Positions 16,097 to 24,500 of a stretch of 64,000 bases of DNA are shown one piece after another. How positions within the stretch are numbered: position 1 is the first letter of the stretch; each line of letters starts with the position of its first letter. The DNA is from Salinicola endophyticus (GTDB lineage: Bacteria; Pseudomonadota; Gammaproteobacteria; Pseudomonadales; Halomonadaceae): NCBI RefSeq assembly GCF_040536835.1, contig NZ_CP159578.1:2728001-2792000 (forward strand), read 5' to 3'. The notes under the pieces are model-generated. The model did no database searches. It was not told the origin of the DNA and saw only the letters and a program-made list of their open reading frames with translations. Made by a program: the position numbers and the translations under genes.

Positions 16097-18313
16097 TCAC
16101 TGGCGATGACGGATGCTGAAGCAGTGGTGCAGATTGGCACGCCGACTGAAGTCCGGATCGAAGGTCTGCGCGGTGATCTCGGTCACCGCAAAGCGCGTCG
16201 ACAGCGCCGGATCGAGCTTGAAGCGCTGCTGGTTGTTGGAGAAGACCAACTCACCGCCAGGCGCCAGCCGCGCCATGGCCAGCTCGACCAGACGCACGTG
16301 ATCGCGCTGGATATCCAGCGTGCCGGCCATCTTCTTCGAATTGGAGAAGGTGGGTGGATCGAGGAAGATCAGATCGAAGCTGCCCCCGGCGGTCTCGAGC
16401 CAGCGTAGACAGTCGTCGCGCACCACCCGGTGGCGGCCGGGATCGAGCTGGTTGAGGGCCAGGTTGTCCCGCGCCCAGTCGAGATAGGTATTCGAGAGAT
16501 CCACGCTCAGGCTATCGGTGGCCCCGCCCAGGGCGGCGTGTACCGTCGCCGTGCCGGTATAACAGAACAGATTGAGAAAGCGTTTGCCCGCGGCTCGCTC
16601 ACGCAGCAGCCGACGCACCGGGCGATGGTCGAGGAACAGACCGGTATCGAGATAGTCGGTGAGATTGACCCATAGCTTGGCCGGCCCCTCCTCGACCACG
16701 AAGCGCTCGCCGCTGTCACCCTGCTTGCGGTACTGCGCCTTGCCGCTCTGCCGCTCGCGCTGCTTGTAGTGGATCTGCTCGGGGCGCACGTCGAGCGCCA
16801 CCGGGATCGCGCTCAGCGCATCGAGCAGCCGCCGCTTGGCCTTGTCGGCATCGACCGAACGCGGGGCGGCATACTCCTGCACGTGCACGCGGTGACCATA
16901 GACGTCGATCGCCAGCGCATACTCCGGCATGTCGGCGTCGTAGAGCCGGTAGCAGCGCTCCCCCGACTGCTTGAGCCACTTGGACAGACGCTTGCGGTTC
17001 TTCTGCAGGCGGTTGGCGAACATCCGCGCGCCCTCGCTCAGCGGCGCCGCGTCGCTGAGCGAGGGCGTCTGCGCGGTCGACACGGCGCCGGGCTTATCGC
17101 TATCGCCGGCATCGCCATCGCCGGTATCGGCCGCGCGGAGCGCGACATCGGCCAGCAGCAGCTTGCAGTCGAGCGGCCCGTTCTTGAACGCGTACTGCTT
17201 GTGCGCGCGCAGGCCCAGACGATGGCCGAGATCCGGATTGCCGGTGAACAGCGCCAGCTGCCAGCCGCCGAAGTGCTGCTTCAGTCGCTGTCCCAGATCG
17301 CCGTAGAGCGCCACCAGCTCCGGCAGCTCGCCGAGACGCTCGCCGTAGGGCGGGTTGGTGATCACCAGCCCCGGCGTGGTGGCCTCGGCGGGCGGTGTCA
17401 GCCCCTTCACCGCAGCGCCGGCCAGCTCGATCAGCGCCGGAATCCCCGCGCGCATGGCATTGCTGCGCGCCGCGGCGATCGCCTGCGGGCTCTGGTCGAA
17501 GCCCCACAGCCTTGAACGCGCACGCCGGCGGCCAAGATCGGCACGCACCTTGGCCTCGCGCGCCAGGGTCTGCCACTGGGCTGGATCGAAGTCGGCCAGA
17601 CGCTGGAAGCCGAAGCGCTCGCGGGTGAGCTGGGGGGCGATATCCGCGGCCATCATCGCCGCCTCGATCAGCAGCGTGCCGGCACCGCACATCGGGTCCA
17701 CCAGCGGCTCACCGCGCTTGGCCCGGGCCGGCCAGCCAGCGCGCACCAGCAGTGCCGCGGCCAGGTTCTCCTTGAGCGGGGCATGGCCGACATCACGCCG
17801 GTAGCCGCGCTGGTGCAGACTGGCGCCGACCAGATCGATACCCACCAGCAGCTGCCCCTTGTGCAGATTGGCGTAGATACGTACGTCGGGCTGGCCGAGA
17901 TCGACCTGCGGGCGTGCCCGCCCGGCCGCCGCCAGTGCCTCGACGACCCCATCCTTGATCACCTGGGCGCCGAAGCGGGTGTGGCGGATCGCCGCCGACT
18001 GACCGTGGAAATCCACCGCCAGGGTATGGCCGTCGCGCAGCTTCTCGGCCCAGGGCAGTTGGCTCACCGCGGCGACGATCGCCTCCGGCGTCTCGCAGTC
18101 GCTCTCGCGCCCCAGGGTCAGGATCACCCGGTTGGCCAGGCGCGACCACAGGCACAGGCGGTAGGCGGTGGCGAGATCGGCACGCGCATGCAGCCCGGCG
18201 ACGGTAGTTTTTTGTATCTCCGCCCCCAGCTCGGCGACCTCTTCCGCGAGTAGCGGCTCGACGCCCCAAGGGCAGGTGATATAAAGGTTCAACAGCGATT
18301 TATCGTCTTTCAT
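16097..18313 (-). CDS. rlmL: Bifunctional 23S rRNA methyltransferase RlmKL (m2G2445 / m7G2069)
   Basis: A 738-residue fusion of two SAM methyltransferases modifying helix 74/80 of 23S rRNA. An N-terminal THUMP domain (about 45-155, including YRLCLWSRLANRVIL) is followed by the RlmL domain with NPPYGERLG near 317, and then by the RlmK domain with FLNLFCYTGTATVHAAL and DPPTFSNSKK near 657. Length and order match the E. coli protein. The ATG at 18313 (MKDDKSLLNLY) is preferred. An ATG at 18346 with an ACGGGA site is possible and adds 11 residues. Confidence 0.95.
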   Translation of the reverse strand: MKDDKSLLNLYITCPWGVEPLLAEEVAELGAEIQKTTVAGLHARADLATAYRLCLWSRLANRVILTLGRESDCETPEAIVAAVSQLPWAEKLRDGHTLAVDFHGQSAAIRHTRFGAQVIKDGVVEALAAAGRARPQVDLGQPDVRIYANLHKGQLLVGIDLVGASLHQRGYRRDVGHAPLKENLAAALLVRAGWPARAKRGEPLVDPMCGAGTLLIEAAMMAADIAPQLTRERFGFQRLADFDPAQWQTLAREAKVRADLGRRRARSRLWGFDQSPQAIAAARSNAMRAGIPALIELAGAAVKGLTPPAEATTPGLVITNPPYGERLGELPELVALYGDLGQRLKQHFGGWQLALFTGNPDLGHRLGLRAHKQYAFKNGPLDCKLLLADVALRAADTGDGDAGDSDKPGAVSTAQTPSLSDAAPLSEGARMFANRLQKNRKRLSKWLKQSGERCYRLYDADMPEYALAIDVYGHRVHVQEYAAPRSVDADKAKRRLLDALSAIPVALDVRPEQIHYKQRERQSGKAQYRKQGDSGERFVVEEGPAKLWVNLTDYLDTGLFLDHRPVRRLLRERAAGKRFLNLFCYTGTATVHAALGGATDSLSVDLSNTYLDWARDNLALNQLDPGRHRVVRDDCLRWLETAGGSFDLIFLDPPTFSNSKKMAGTLDIQRDHVRLVELAMARLAPGGELVFSNNQQRFKLDPALSTRFAVTEITAQTFDPDFSRRANLHHCFSIRHRQ

Positions 18314-18563
18314 GGTGGCGTCACCGAACCGTCTTGGCCCGGTCATATTCCCGTGAGTGCATTTTCAATCTGGCCTTATGACAAAACGCTCATCGACATC
18401 GTTTCTCATTTCCGCTAAAGCTAGAGGTGTAGCTACGAAACAACGCATGCGTATGCCTGTCCGGACGTTTTCGCGGGCGGAGTCTTCTTTCGGCGAACCT
18501 TACGCCATGGAGTCTCTGTGTTTTCCCAAAGGTGATGCACTTGTTCCGACAAGAGGCCATACG

Positions 18564-18773
18564 ATGAAACGACAGAAACGTGATCGCAACCAGCGGGCAT
18601 ATCTGCACGGCTACAAGGCGGGGGTTGCCGGTCGCTCACGCGACGAATGCCCGAGCCAGGATATCAACCTGCGCGAAAACTGGATGAGCGGTTGGCGTGA
18701 AGGTCGCGGGGACCAGTGGGATGGCATGACCGGCGTGTCCGGCATCCACAAAAACCCCATGGTGATGACTTGA
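18564..18773 (+). CDS. rmf: Ribosome modulation factor
   Basis: RMF drives dimerisation of 70S ribosomes into inactive 100S particles in stationary phase. The sequence begins MKRQKRDRNQRAYLHGYKAG and continues with AGRSRDECPSQDINLRENWMSGWREG, aligning with E. coli RMF. At 69 residues it is longer than the 55-residue E. coli protein, with an extra C-terminal tail after the conserved WREG segment. An AAGAGG site supports the ATG. It is divergent from rlmKL across a 250-bp gap, a plausible site for growth-phase control. Confidence 0.96.
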   Translation: MKRQKRDRNQRAYLHGYKAGVAGRSRDECPSQDINLRENWMSGWREGRGDQWDGMTGVSGIHKNPMVMT

Positions 18774-18816
18774 ATCGCGGCACATGCCGCTGACGAGCAT
18801 CGCCTCATCACACTCA

Positions 18817-18841
18817 AGGCCCGCACCGCGCGGGCCTTTTT
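18817..18841 (+). terminator. Rho-independent terminator of rmf
   Basis: Stem AGGCCCGC/GCGGGCCT with a 5-nt loop and a T-run, 43 bp after the rmf stop. Confidence 0.9.
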
Positions 18842-18934
18842 ATTGTCACTGCCAGATGGGTGGCGACCAGCGAATGTATGCCCTACGCCGGGGCAGCATC
18901 CCTCTGCCTCCCAGGGCAAGGCCTCCTTCCACAT

Positions 18935-19966
18935 TCAGGCAGAGGCCGCGCCACTGCTCCCGGTTGCACGGATACACTCGCCGATCAACTCCGGTCCGCG
19001 ATAGATGAAGCCGGTATAGAGCTGCACCAGATCCGCTCCTGCCTGACACTTCTCGCTCGCCCGAACCCCGCTGTCGATGCCACCGGCACCGATGATCGGC
19101 AGGTTCGGCAGCAGCCGGCGCAGTTCGCGTACGACAGCGGTCGAGGTGGCGAACAGCGGCGCCCCGGAGAGCCCGCCCGCTTCGTGGGCATGGGGCGTGC
19201 CGGCCACGTTCTCGCGCGACACCGTGGTATTGGTGGCGATCACCGCATCGATCTCGTTGTCGGCGAGCGTGCGCGCAACCAGCGCGATCTCCTCGTGGGT
19301 CATGTCCGGGGCGATCTTCACCGCCAACGGCACGTGGCGCCCCTGCTCCGCATCCAGCCGCACCGCCTCCTCCTTGAGCGCCCCGAGCAGGCCGTCGAGA
19401 TGCTCGCCGAACTGCAGATTGCGCAGCCCCGGCGTGTTGGGTGAGGAGATATTGACGGTGACGTAGTGCGCCGCGGCGTGGACCTTGCGCAGGCAGGTCA
19501 GGTAGTCATCGACCGCGCGCTCCACCGGCGTCGTCAGGTTCTTGCCGATATTGATGCCGATGATGCCGCGGTAGCGGCTCTTGCGCACGTTGGCGACCAG
19601 CTGGTCGACCCCGGTGTTGTTGAAGCCCATGCGATTGATGATCGCCTGGGTCCCGGTCAGCCGGAACAGCCGCGGGCGCGGGTTGCCCGACTGCGGCTTG
19701 GGCGTGGTGGTGCCCACCTCGACGAAGCCGAATCCCAGCGCTCCCAGGGCATCCAGGTGCTCGGCGTTCTTGTCCAGCCCTGCCGCCAACCCGATGCGGT
19801 TGGCGAAGGAAAGCCCCATCACCTCCACCGGTTCACCCGAGCTCTCGGCATCGCCGAGCAGTCCCGACAGGCGCAGCCGGTGCGCCGCATCCAGAGCGGT
19901 CAGCGTGACACGATGTGCGGTCTCCGGCTCGAGCCGGAACAGCAGAGAACGAACGACGGGGTACAT
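18935..19966 (-). CDS. pyrD: Dihydroorotate dehydrogenase (quinone)
   Basis: A 343-residue class 2 PyrD, the membrane-associated flavoenzyme of pyrimidine synthesis. It has the class 2 N-terminal amphipathic helix ([17 protein letters not shown]), [47 protein letters not shown] with the catalytic serine, and IIGAGGI for FMN phosphate. The ATG at 19966 was chosen because family similarity starts there. The 46-codon upstream extension is unrelated. Confidence 0.97.
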   Translation of the reverse strand: MYPVVRSLLFRLEPETAHRVTLTALDAAHRLRLSGLLGDAESSGEPVEVMGLSFANRIGLAAGLDKNAEHLDALGALGFGFVEVGTTTPKPQSGNPRPRLFRLTGTQAIINRMGFNNTGVDQLVANVRKSRYRGIIGINIGKNLTTPVERAVDDYLTCLRKVHAAAHYVTVNISSPNTPGLRNLQFGEHLDGLLGALKEEAVRLDAEQGRHVPLAVKIAPDMTHEEIALVARTLADNEIDAVIATNTTVSRENVAGTPHAHEAGGLSGAPLFATSTAVVRELRRLLPNLPIIGAGGIDSGVRASEKCQAGADLVQLYTGFIYRGPELIGECIRATGSSGAASA

Positions 19967-20093
19967 GGAGAGGTCTCGTCGGTGGCAAAAAGGATCGACA
20001 GCGGCGAGCGAGTATATCCCAACTGGGGGTAGCGAGACGAACCGCGCACGCTCGGCGCTCGGGAGACGTGGCCCGTCCCGCCCCATCACGCCG

Positions 20094-20117
20094 AAACCCG
20101 GCACGGAGCCGGGTTTT
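20094..20117 (-). terminator. Terminator between the secreted repeat protein gene and pyrD
   Basis: Stem AAACCCGGC/GCCGGGTTT with a 5-nt loop, 41 bp after the stop of the 20158-21261 gene. T residues are present on both strands, so it could act in either direction. Confidence 0.7.
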
Positions 20118-20157
20118 GAGGCCTGGGGCGAGCGAGAGGCCCGCCCCCGACTGCCGG

Positions 20158-21261
20158 TCAGCGCGCGTCGAGCTGCTGTACGCGCAGGGTGTAGTTGTTG
20201 ACCGAGTTCATCGCCGAGCCGAACCGCTGGCCCTTGACCCAGACCCGATAGCGGCCGGGCTGGAGCACGGTCTCGATATCGAAGTTGCCATCGGCCAGAG
20301 AGCCCTCGTCGCTGGCCACCGTGCGCCCATTGGCGTCGAGCACCTTGGCCTGAAGGCGGAAGCTGCCTTCATGGCCCGGGAAAGTCGAGCTGGTGACGGA
20401 AACCGTGCCGGCCTGGGCGACATCGAAGGTGAGCACCTCGCCCTCCTGCAGCACCTTGATGTCGGCGACGATCTCGTCGAAGCTGCTCGGCAGCGGTGCC
20501 TGCTGGCGCTCGCGGGCGGAGGCGCCGGTCGGTGCGCTGGCTGGTTGCGCGGCAGTCGCCGGCTTGGCCGCCGAGCCGGTATTGGCAGTGCCGAAGTCGG
20601 GGCCCTTGGGCGCGGCCTCGCTGGTGCCCGCGGCCGCGCCACCGGCAACCGCAGTGGCCGCTTCACGCCCCGGCGCGCTGAGCGTCGCCACATCGTCCTT
20701 GTCGTCGACGAAGGCGGTGGTACGGCCGCTGCTTCCGGGGCCACCGAACATGATGCCACCGCCGTTATCGACGCCGCCCTGGTCGGCGGTGATCACCTTG
20801 CCGCTGGCGTCCAGCGCGTCGACCTGGATGTTGAAGCTGTTACCGCCGGTCTTGGTACTGCCGAACTTCTGTCCCGAGACCTGCAGCGTGTAGTTGCCCG
20901 GTTCGAGGCGCTGCTCCATCTCCAGGCCGCCGGTGTTGCCGAGCCCGCTGCTCTTGGCCAGAACATTGCCGTTGGCGTCGATCAGCGTGGCCTTGATGCG
21001 GTAGTCCTGGGATTCGCCCGGCAGGGTCGAACTGGTGAAGCGGTAGCGTCCGGCCTCGTCGACGGTGAACGGATGCTGCTGCACACCGCCGAAGAAGAAG
21101 CTCTGGCTGCGGGCATCGGAGCTGGACTTGAAGAAGCTGGTCAGATCGACCTTGGCGGCCGCGGCCTGCGCTTGCTTGAGCGCCTCGCTCTGCGCCATGG
21201 CGGGCATGGCGGTGGCGACACCGACGGCCACGATAAGGGTGGAAAACGCGCGATACTTCAT
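20158..21261 (-). CDS. Secreted protein with two homologous beta-sandwich (PPC-like) repeats
   Basis: A 367-residue protein with a Sec signal peptide (residues 1-23, ending AMA). Two similar modules, about 50-150 and 267-365, share the pattern F-x-V-x-x-A-G-x-(Y/V)-x-(F/V)-T-S-S-T-(L/F)-P-G, K-(A/V)-L-D/I-D-A-N-G, and L-(E/Q)-P-G-(N/R)-Y-x-(L/V)-x-V-x-G-Q-(K/R)-F-G-S. They resemble bacterial pre-peptidase C-terminal beta-sandwich domains. The linker (about 175-262) is rich in Ala, Gly and Pro. No enzymatic motif is visible. It is probably periplasmic or cell-surface. The upstream region has unusual repeats (21309-21490). Confidence 0.85.
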   Translation of the reverse strand: MKYRAFSTLIVAVGVATAMPAMAQSEALKQAQAAAAKVDLTSFFKSSSDARSQSFFFGGVQQHPFTVDEAGRYRFTSSTLPGESQDYRIKATLIDANGNVLAKSSGLGNTGGLEMEQRLEPGNYTLQVSGQKFGSTKTGGNSFNIQVDALDASGKVITADQGGVDNGGGIMFGGPGSSGRTTAFVDDKDDVATLSAPGREAATAVAGGAAAGTSEAAPKGPDFGTANTGSAAKPATAAQPASAPTGASARERQQAPLPSSFDEIVADIKVLQEGEVLTFDVAQAGTVSVTSSTFPGHEGSFRLQAKVLDANGRTVASDEGSLADGNFDIETVLQPGRYRVWVKGQRFGSAMNSVNNYTLRVQQLDAR

Positions 21262-21308
21262 GGGGCCTCTCTGCGTTGACTGCCTGCGGATGGCTGCAGC
21301 ATAACAGA

Positions 21309-21399
21309 GGCGCTTGCCAGAACACCTTAGGCAGGTCTGAAAAGTACTGCGCTCGTCGACTTTTCAAACCATACCTAAAAAGGCTCTCCGGCAAGCGCC
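21309..21399. repeat. Nested inverted repeat upstream of the secreted repeat protein gene
   Basis: A perfect 10-bp outer arm (GGCGCTTGCC 21309-21318 / GGCAAGCGCC 21390-21399) encloses an 8-bp inner arm (TGAAAAGT 21338-21345 / ACTTTTCA 21359-21366). The middle is partly complementary. It starts 48 bp before the start codon on the minus strand. It could be a leader hairpin, an operator, or a late gdhB terminator, although no T-tract follows. Confidence 0.7.
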
Positions 21400-21452
21400 C
21401 GTGGCGATGCGTGATGGCTGGCGGGGAGATCAACCAGCGCACCGTTCAGCTC

Positions 21453-21490
21453 ACTTTTTCAAACCGCTTTTTCAAACCTTTTTTCAAGCC
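21453..21490. repeat. Phased GGTTTGAAAAA direct repeats
   Basis: On the minus strand GGCTTGAAAAAA, GGTTTGAAAAAG and GGTTTGAAAAAG follow one another at 12-13 bp spacing, and a fourth copy (GGTTTGAAAAG) lies inside the nested inverted repeat at 21360-21370. They lie 40 bp beyond gdhB and upstream of the secreted protein gene. Spacing near one helical turn suggests protein binding or curved DNA. Confidence 0.7.
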
Positions 21491-21530
21491 GGGGCCGACG
21501 CGCACTGGCGCGCGCCGGCCCGCAGCCACC

Positions 21531-24500
21531 TTAGCCGTCGCTCTCGCTCTCGGCAAGGTCGACCAGCTCGCGGATCGCCACGGCAATCAGTGCAAAGCTC
21601 ACCTGGGTGCCGGCATTGATCTCGCCCAGCAGCGCATTCCAGCGCTCGAACAGAGCCGCGTGCTGGTCCTGCCAGCGGGTCACCCGCGCCTCCACCTCGC
21701 GCGGCGCATCGCTCATGCCCAGCACCTTCACCGTCAGCGCCAGCTGCTGGCGGTCGAGATCGTCGCGGAACGTTTCCCGCGCCTGCATCTGCCAGCTGTC
21801 ACGCACCTCGAGGGCATTGATCTGGCGCGTCATCCACGGCAGTTCCAGCTGGTGGCCGATGGCGTAGTAGACCTCGGCCACGCGCTTGAGCTTCTCGCCA
21901 CTGACGCGCGCCGCCTGAATGATGCCGAGCCCGGCATACAGACTCGATGCCGCGGCCACCACCGCCGCCTGGGCCTTGGGTACACCGGCCTCGACCAGCT
22001 CGTCGCGGCGCCCCTCCCAAGCCTCGCGCTCGTCGCCCTTGAGCCGGTTGCCGATATCCTCCTGCAGCTGGGCCAGCTGGGGCGCGAACTGCTCTACGCA
22101 CTCCTTGACACTCAGCGTGCCGCGGTGGCGCAGGAACCAGCGCGTGGCACGTCGCATCAAGCGCATCAGATCGAGCATCATGCGGTACTGCACCTGGCTC
22201 TCAACCCGGTAGTCGAGCGCCTCGATCTGCTCCCACAGGCGGTTGAAGCCGAAGCTGTCGCGGGCGATCACATAGGCCTGGGCAATCTCGACCCTGGACG
22301 CGCCGGTGGAGTCGCGCAGCTGACGCACGAAGGTGATGCCCATGTGGTCGACCAGATCGTTGGCGATCTGGGTGGCGACGATCTCGCGCTTCAGGCGATG
22401 CTGCGCGAGATCGTCGGCGAAGCGCTCGGTCAATGTCGTCGGGAACGCCTTGGCCACGTGCTGCTGCAGCTGCGGGTCGTTGGGCAGCTCGGCGGCGATC
22501 AGGTCGCTCTTCAGCGTGCTCTTGGCGTAGGAGATCAGCACGCTCAGTTCGGGCAGGGTGAGTCCGCCGTCGGCGTTGCTGCGCTCGCCGAGCTGTTCGT
22601 CACTGGGCAGGAACTCGAGCTCGCGGTCGAGGCTGCCGGCCGCTTCGAGTTCGTTGATGAAGCGCCGATACGGCCCCATCCCCTCCAGCGACTGCAGCTC
22701 GGCGAGCGACAGCGCCTGGGTCTGGCGGTAGTTGTCGCGCACCACCAGCTCACCGACCTCGTCGGTCATCTCCACCAGCAGCTGGTTGCGCTGCTTCTCG
22801 GTCATGTCACCGCGCTGGACGATCCCGTCGAGCAGGATCTTGATGTTGACCTCATGGTCGGAGCAGTTGACGCCGCCGGCGTTGTCGATGAAGTCGGTGT
22901 TGACCCGAATCCCCTTGGCCGCGGCTTCCATGCGCCCACGCTGGGTCAGGCCCAGGTTGCCGCCCTCGCCGACCACGCGACAGTTGAGCTCACGGCCATC
23001 GATGCGCAGGCCATCGTTGGCCTTGTCACCGACGTCGGCATGGCTCTCGTCATGCGCCTTGACATAGGTGCCGATGCCGCCGTTCCAGATCAGATCCACC
23101 GACGACTTGAGCATGGCGTTGATCAGGTCGTTGGGTGACAGCTTGTCGGCCTCAATGCCGAAGGTCTTTTTCATCGGCGCCGAGATGGCAATCGACTTGG
23201 CATCGCGCGAGAAGACCCCGCCGCCTTCCGAGATCCGCCCCTCGTCGTAGTCCGACCAGCTCGACCGCGGCGTCTCGAACAGACGCTTGCGTTCGGCGAA
23301 CGACTTGGCCGCATCCGGCGTCGGGTCGACGAAGATATGGCGGTGGTTGAAGGCAGCGACCAGACGAATCTTGTCGGAGAGCAGCATGCCGTTGCCGAAC
23401 ACGTCACCGGCCATGTCGCCAATACCGAGCACGCTGAACTCGTCCTTCTGGGTGTTGAGGCCCATCTCGCGGAAGTGGCGCTTGACCGACTCCCAGGCGC
23501 CGCGGGCGGTGATCGCCATGCCCTTGTGGTCATAGCCCTGGGCGCCCCCGGAGGCGAAGGCGTCGCGCAGCCAGAAGTCATACTCCAGCGAAATCGCGTT
23601 GGCGTAGTCGGAGAAGGTCGCGGTGCCCTTGTCGGCGGCGACCACCAGGTAGGGGTCGTCGGGATCGTGGCGCACCACCGCCTGCGGCGGCACCACCTCG
23701 GTGCCATCGAGGTTGTCGGTGATGTCGAGCAGGCCGCGGATCAGCAGACGGTAGCACTCGATGCCTTCGGCCTGGATGGCGTCGCGGTCACCATTCTCGG
23801 GCATGCGCTTGCAGATGAAGCCACCCTTGGCGCCGACCGGCACGATCACCGAGTTCTTGACCTGCTGCGCCTTCATCAGGCCCAGGATCTCGGTGCGGAA
23901 ATCCTCGTTGCGGTCGGACCAGCGCAGGCCACCGCGGGCGACCTTGCCACCGCGCAGGTGTACCCCTTCCATGCGCGGCGAGTAGACGAACACCTCGAAC
24001 ATCGGCCGCGGCTTGGGCATGCCCGGCACCTTGCTCGGCTCGAGCTTGAACGAGATGTACGCCTTGGCGCTGCCGTCTTCACGCGGCTGGAAGTAGTTGG
24101 TGCGCACGGTGGCCTGGATCAGATCGACATAGCGTCGCAGCAACAGGTCGTCGTTGAGGCTGGCGACCTGGTCGAGCAGCGCATTGAGCTCGTCGACCGC
24201 TCCCTGGCAGCGGGTGTCGCGGTCGCCATCCAGGTTCGGGGCGAAGCGCTGCTCGAACAGCCGCGACAGGCCGCGGGTGATGTCGGCATGCGCCGCCAGG
24301 GTGTTGGCGATGTAATCCTGCGACAGCCCGATACGCAGCTGCTTGAGATAGCGTGCGTAGGCGCGCAGCACAGCGACCTGGCGCCAATCGAGGCCGGCGC
24401 CGATGATCAGCCGGTTATAGGCATCATTCTCGGCATCCCCCACCCAGATCCGCGAGAAGGCGTCGATGAAGTTGTCGCGCATCGCGCGCAGATCGACCTC

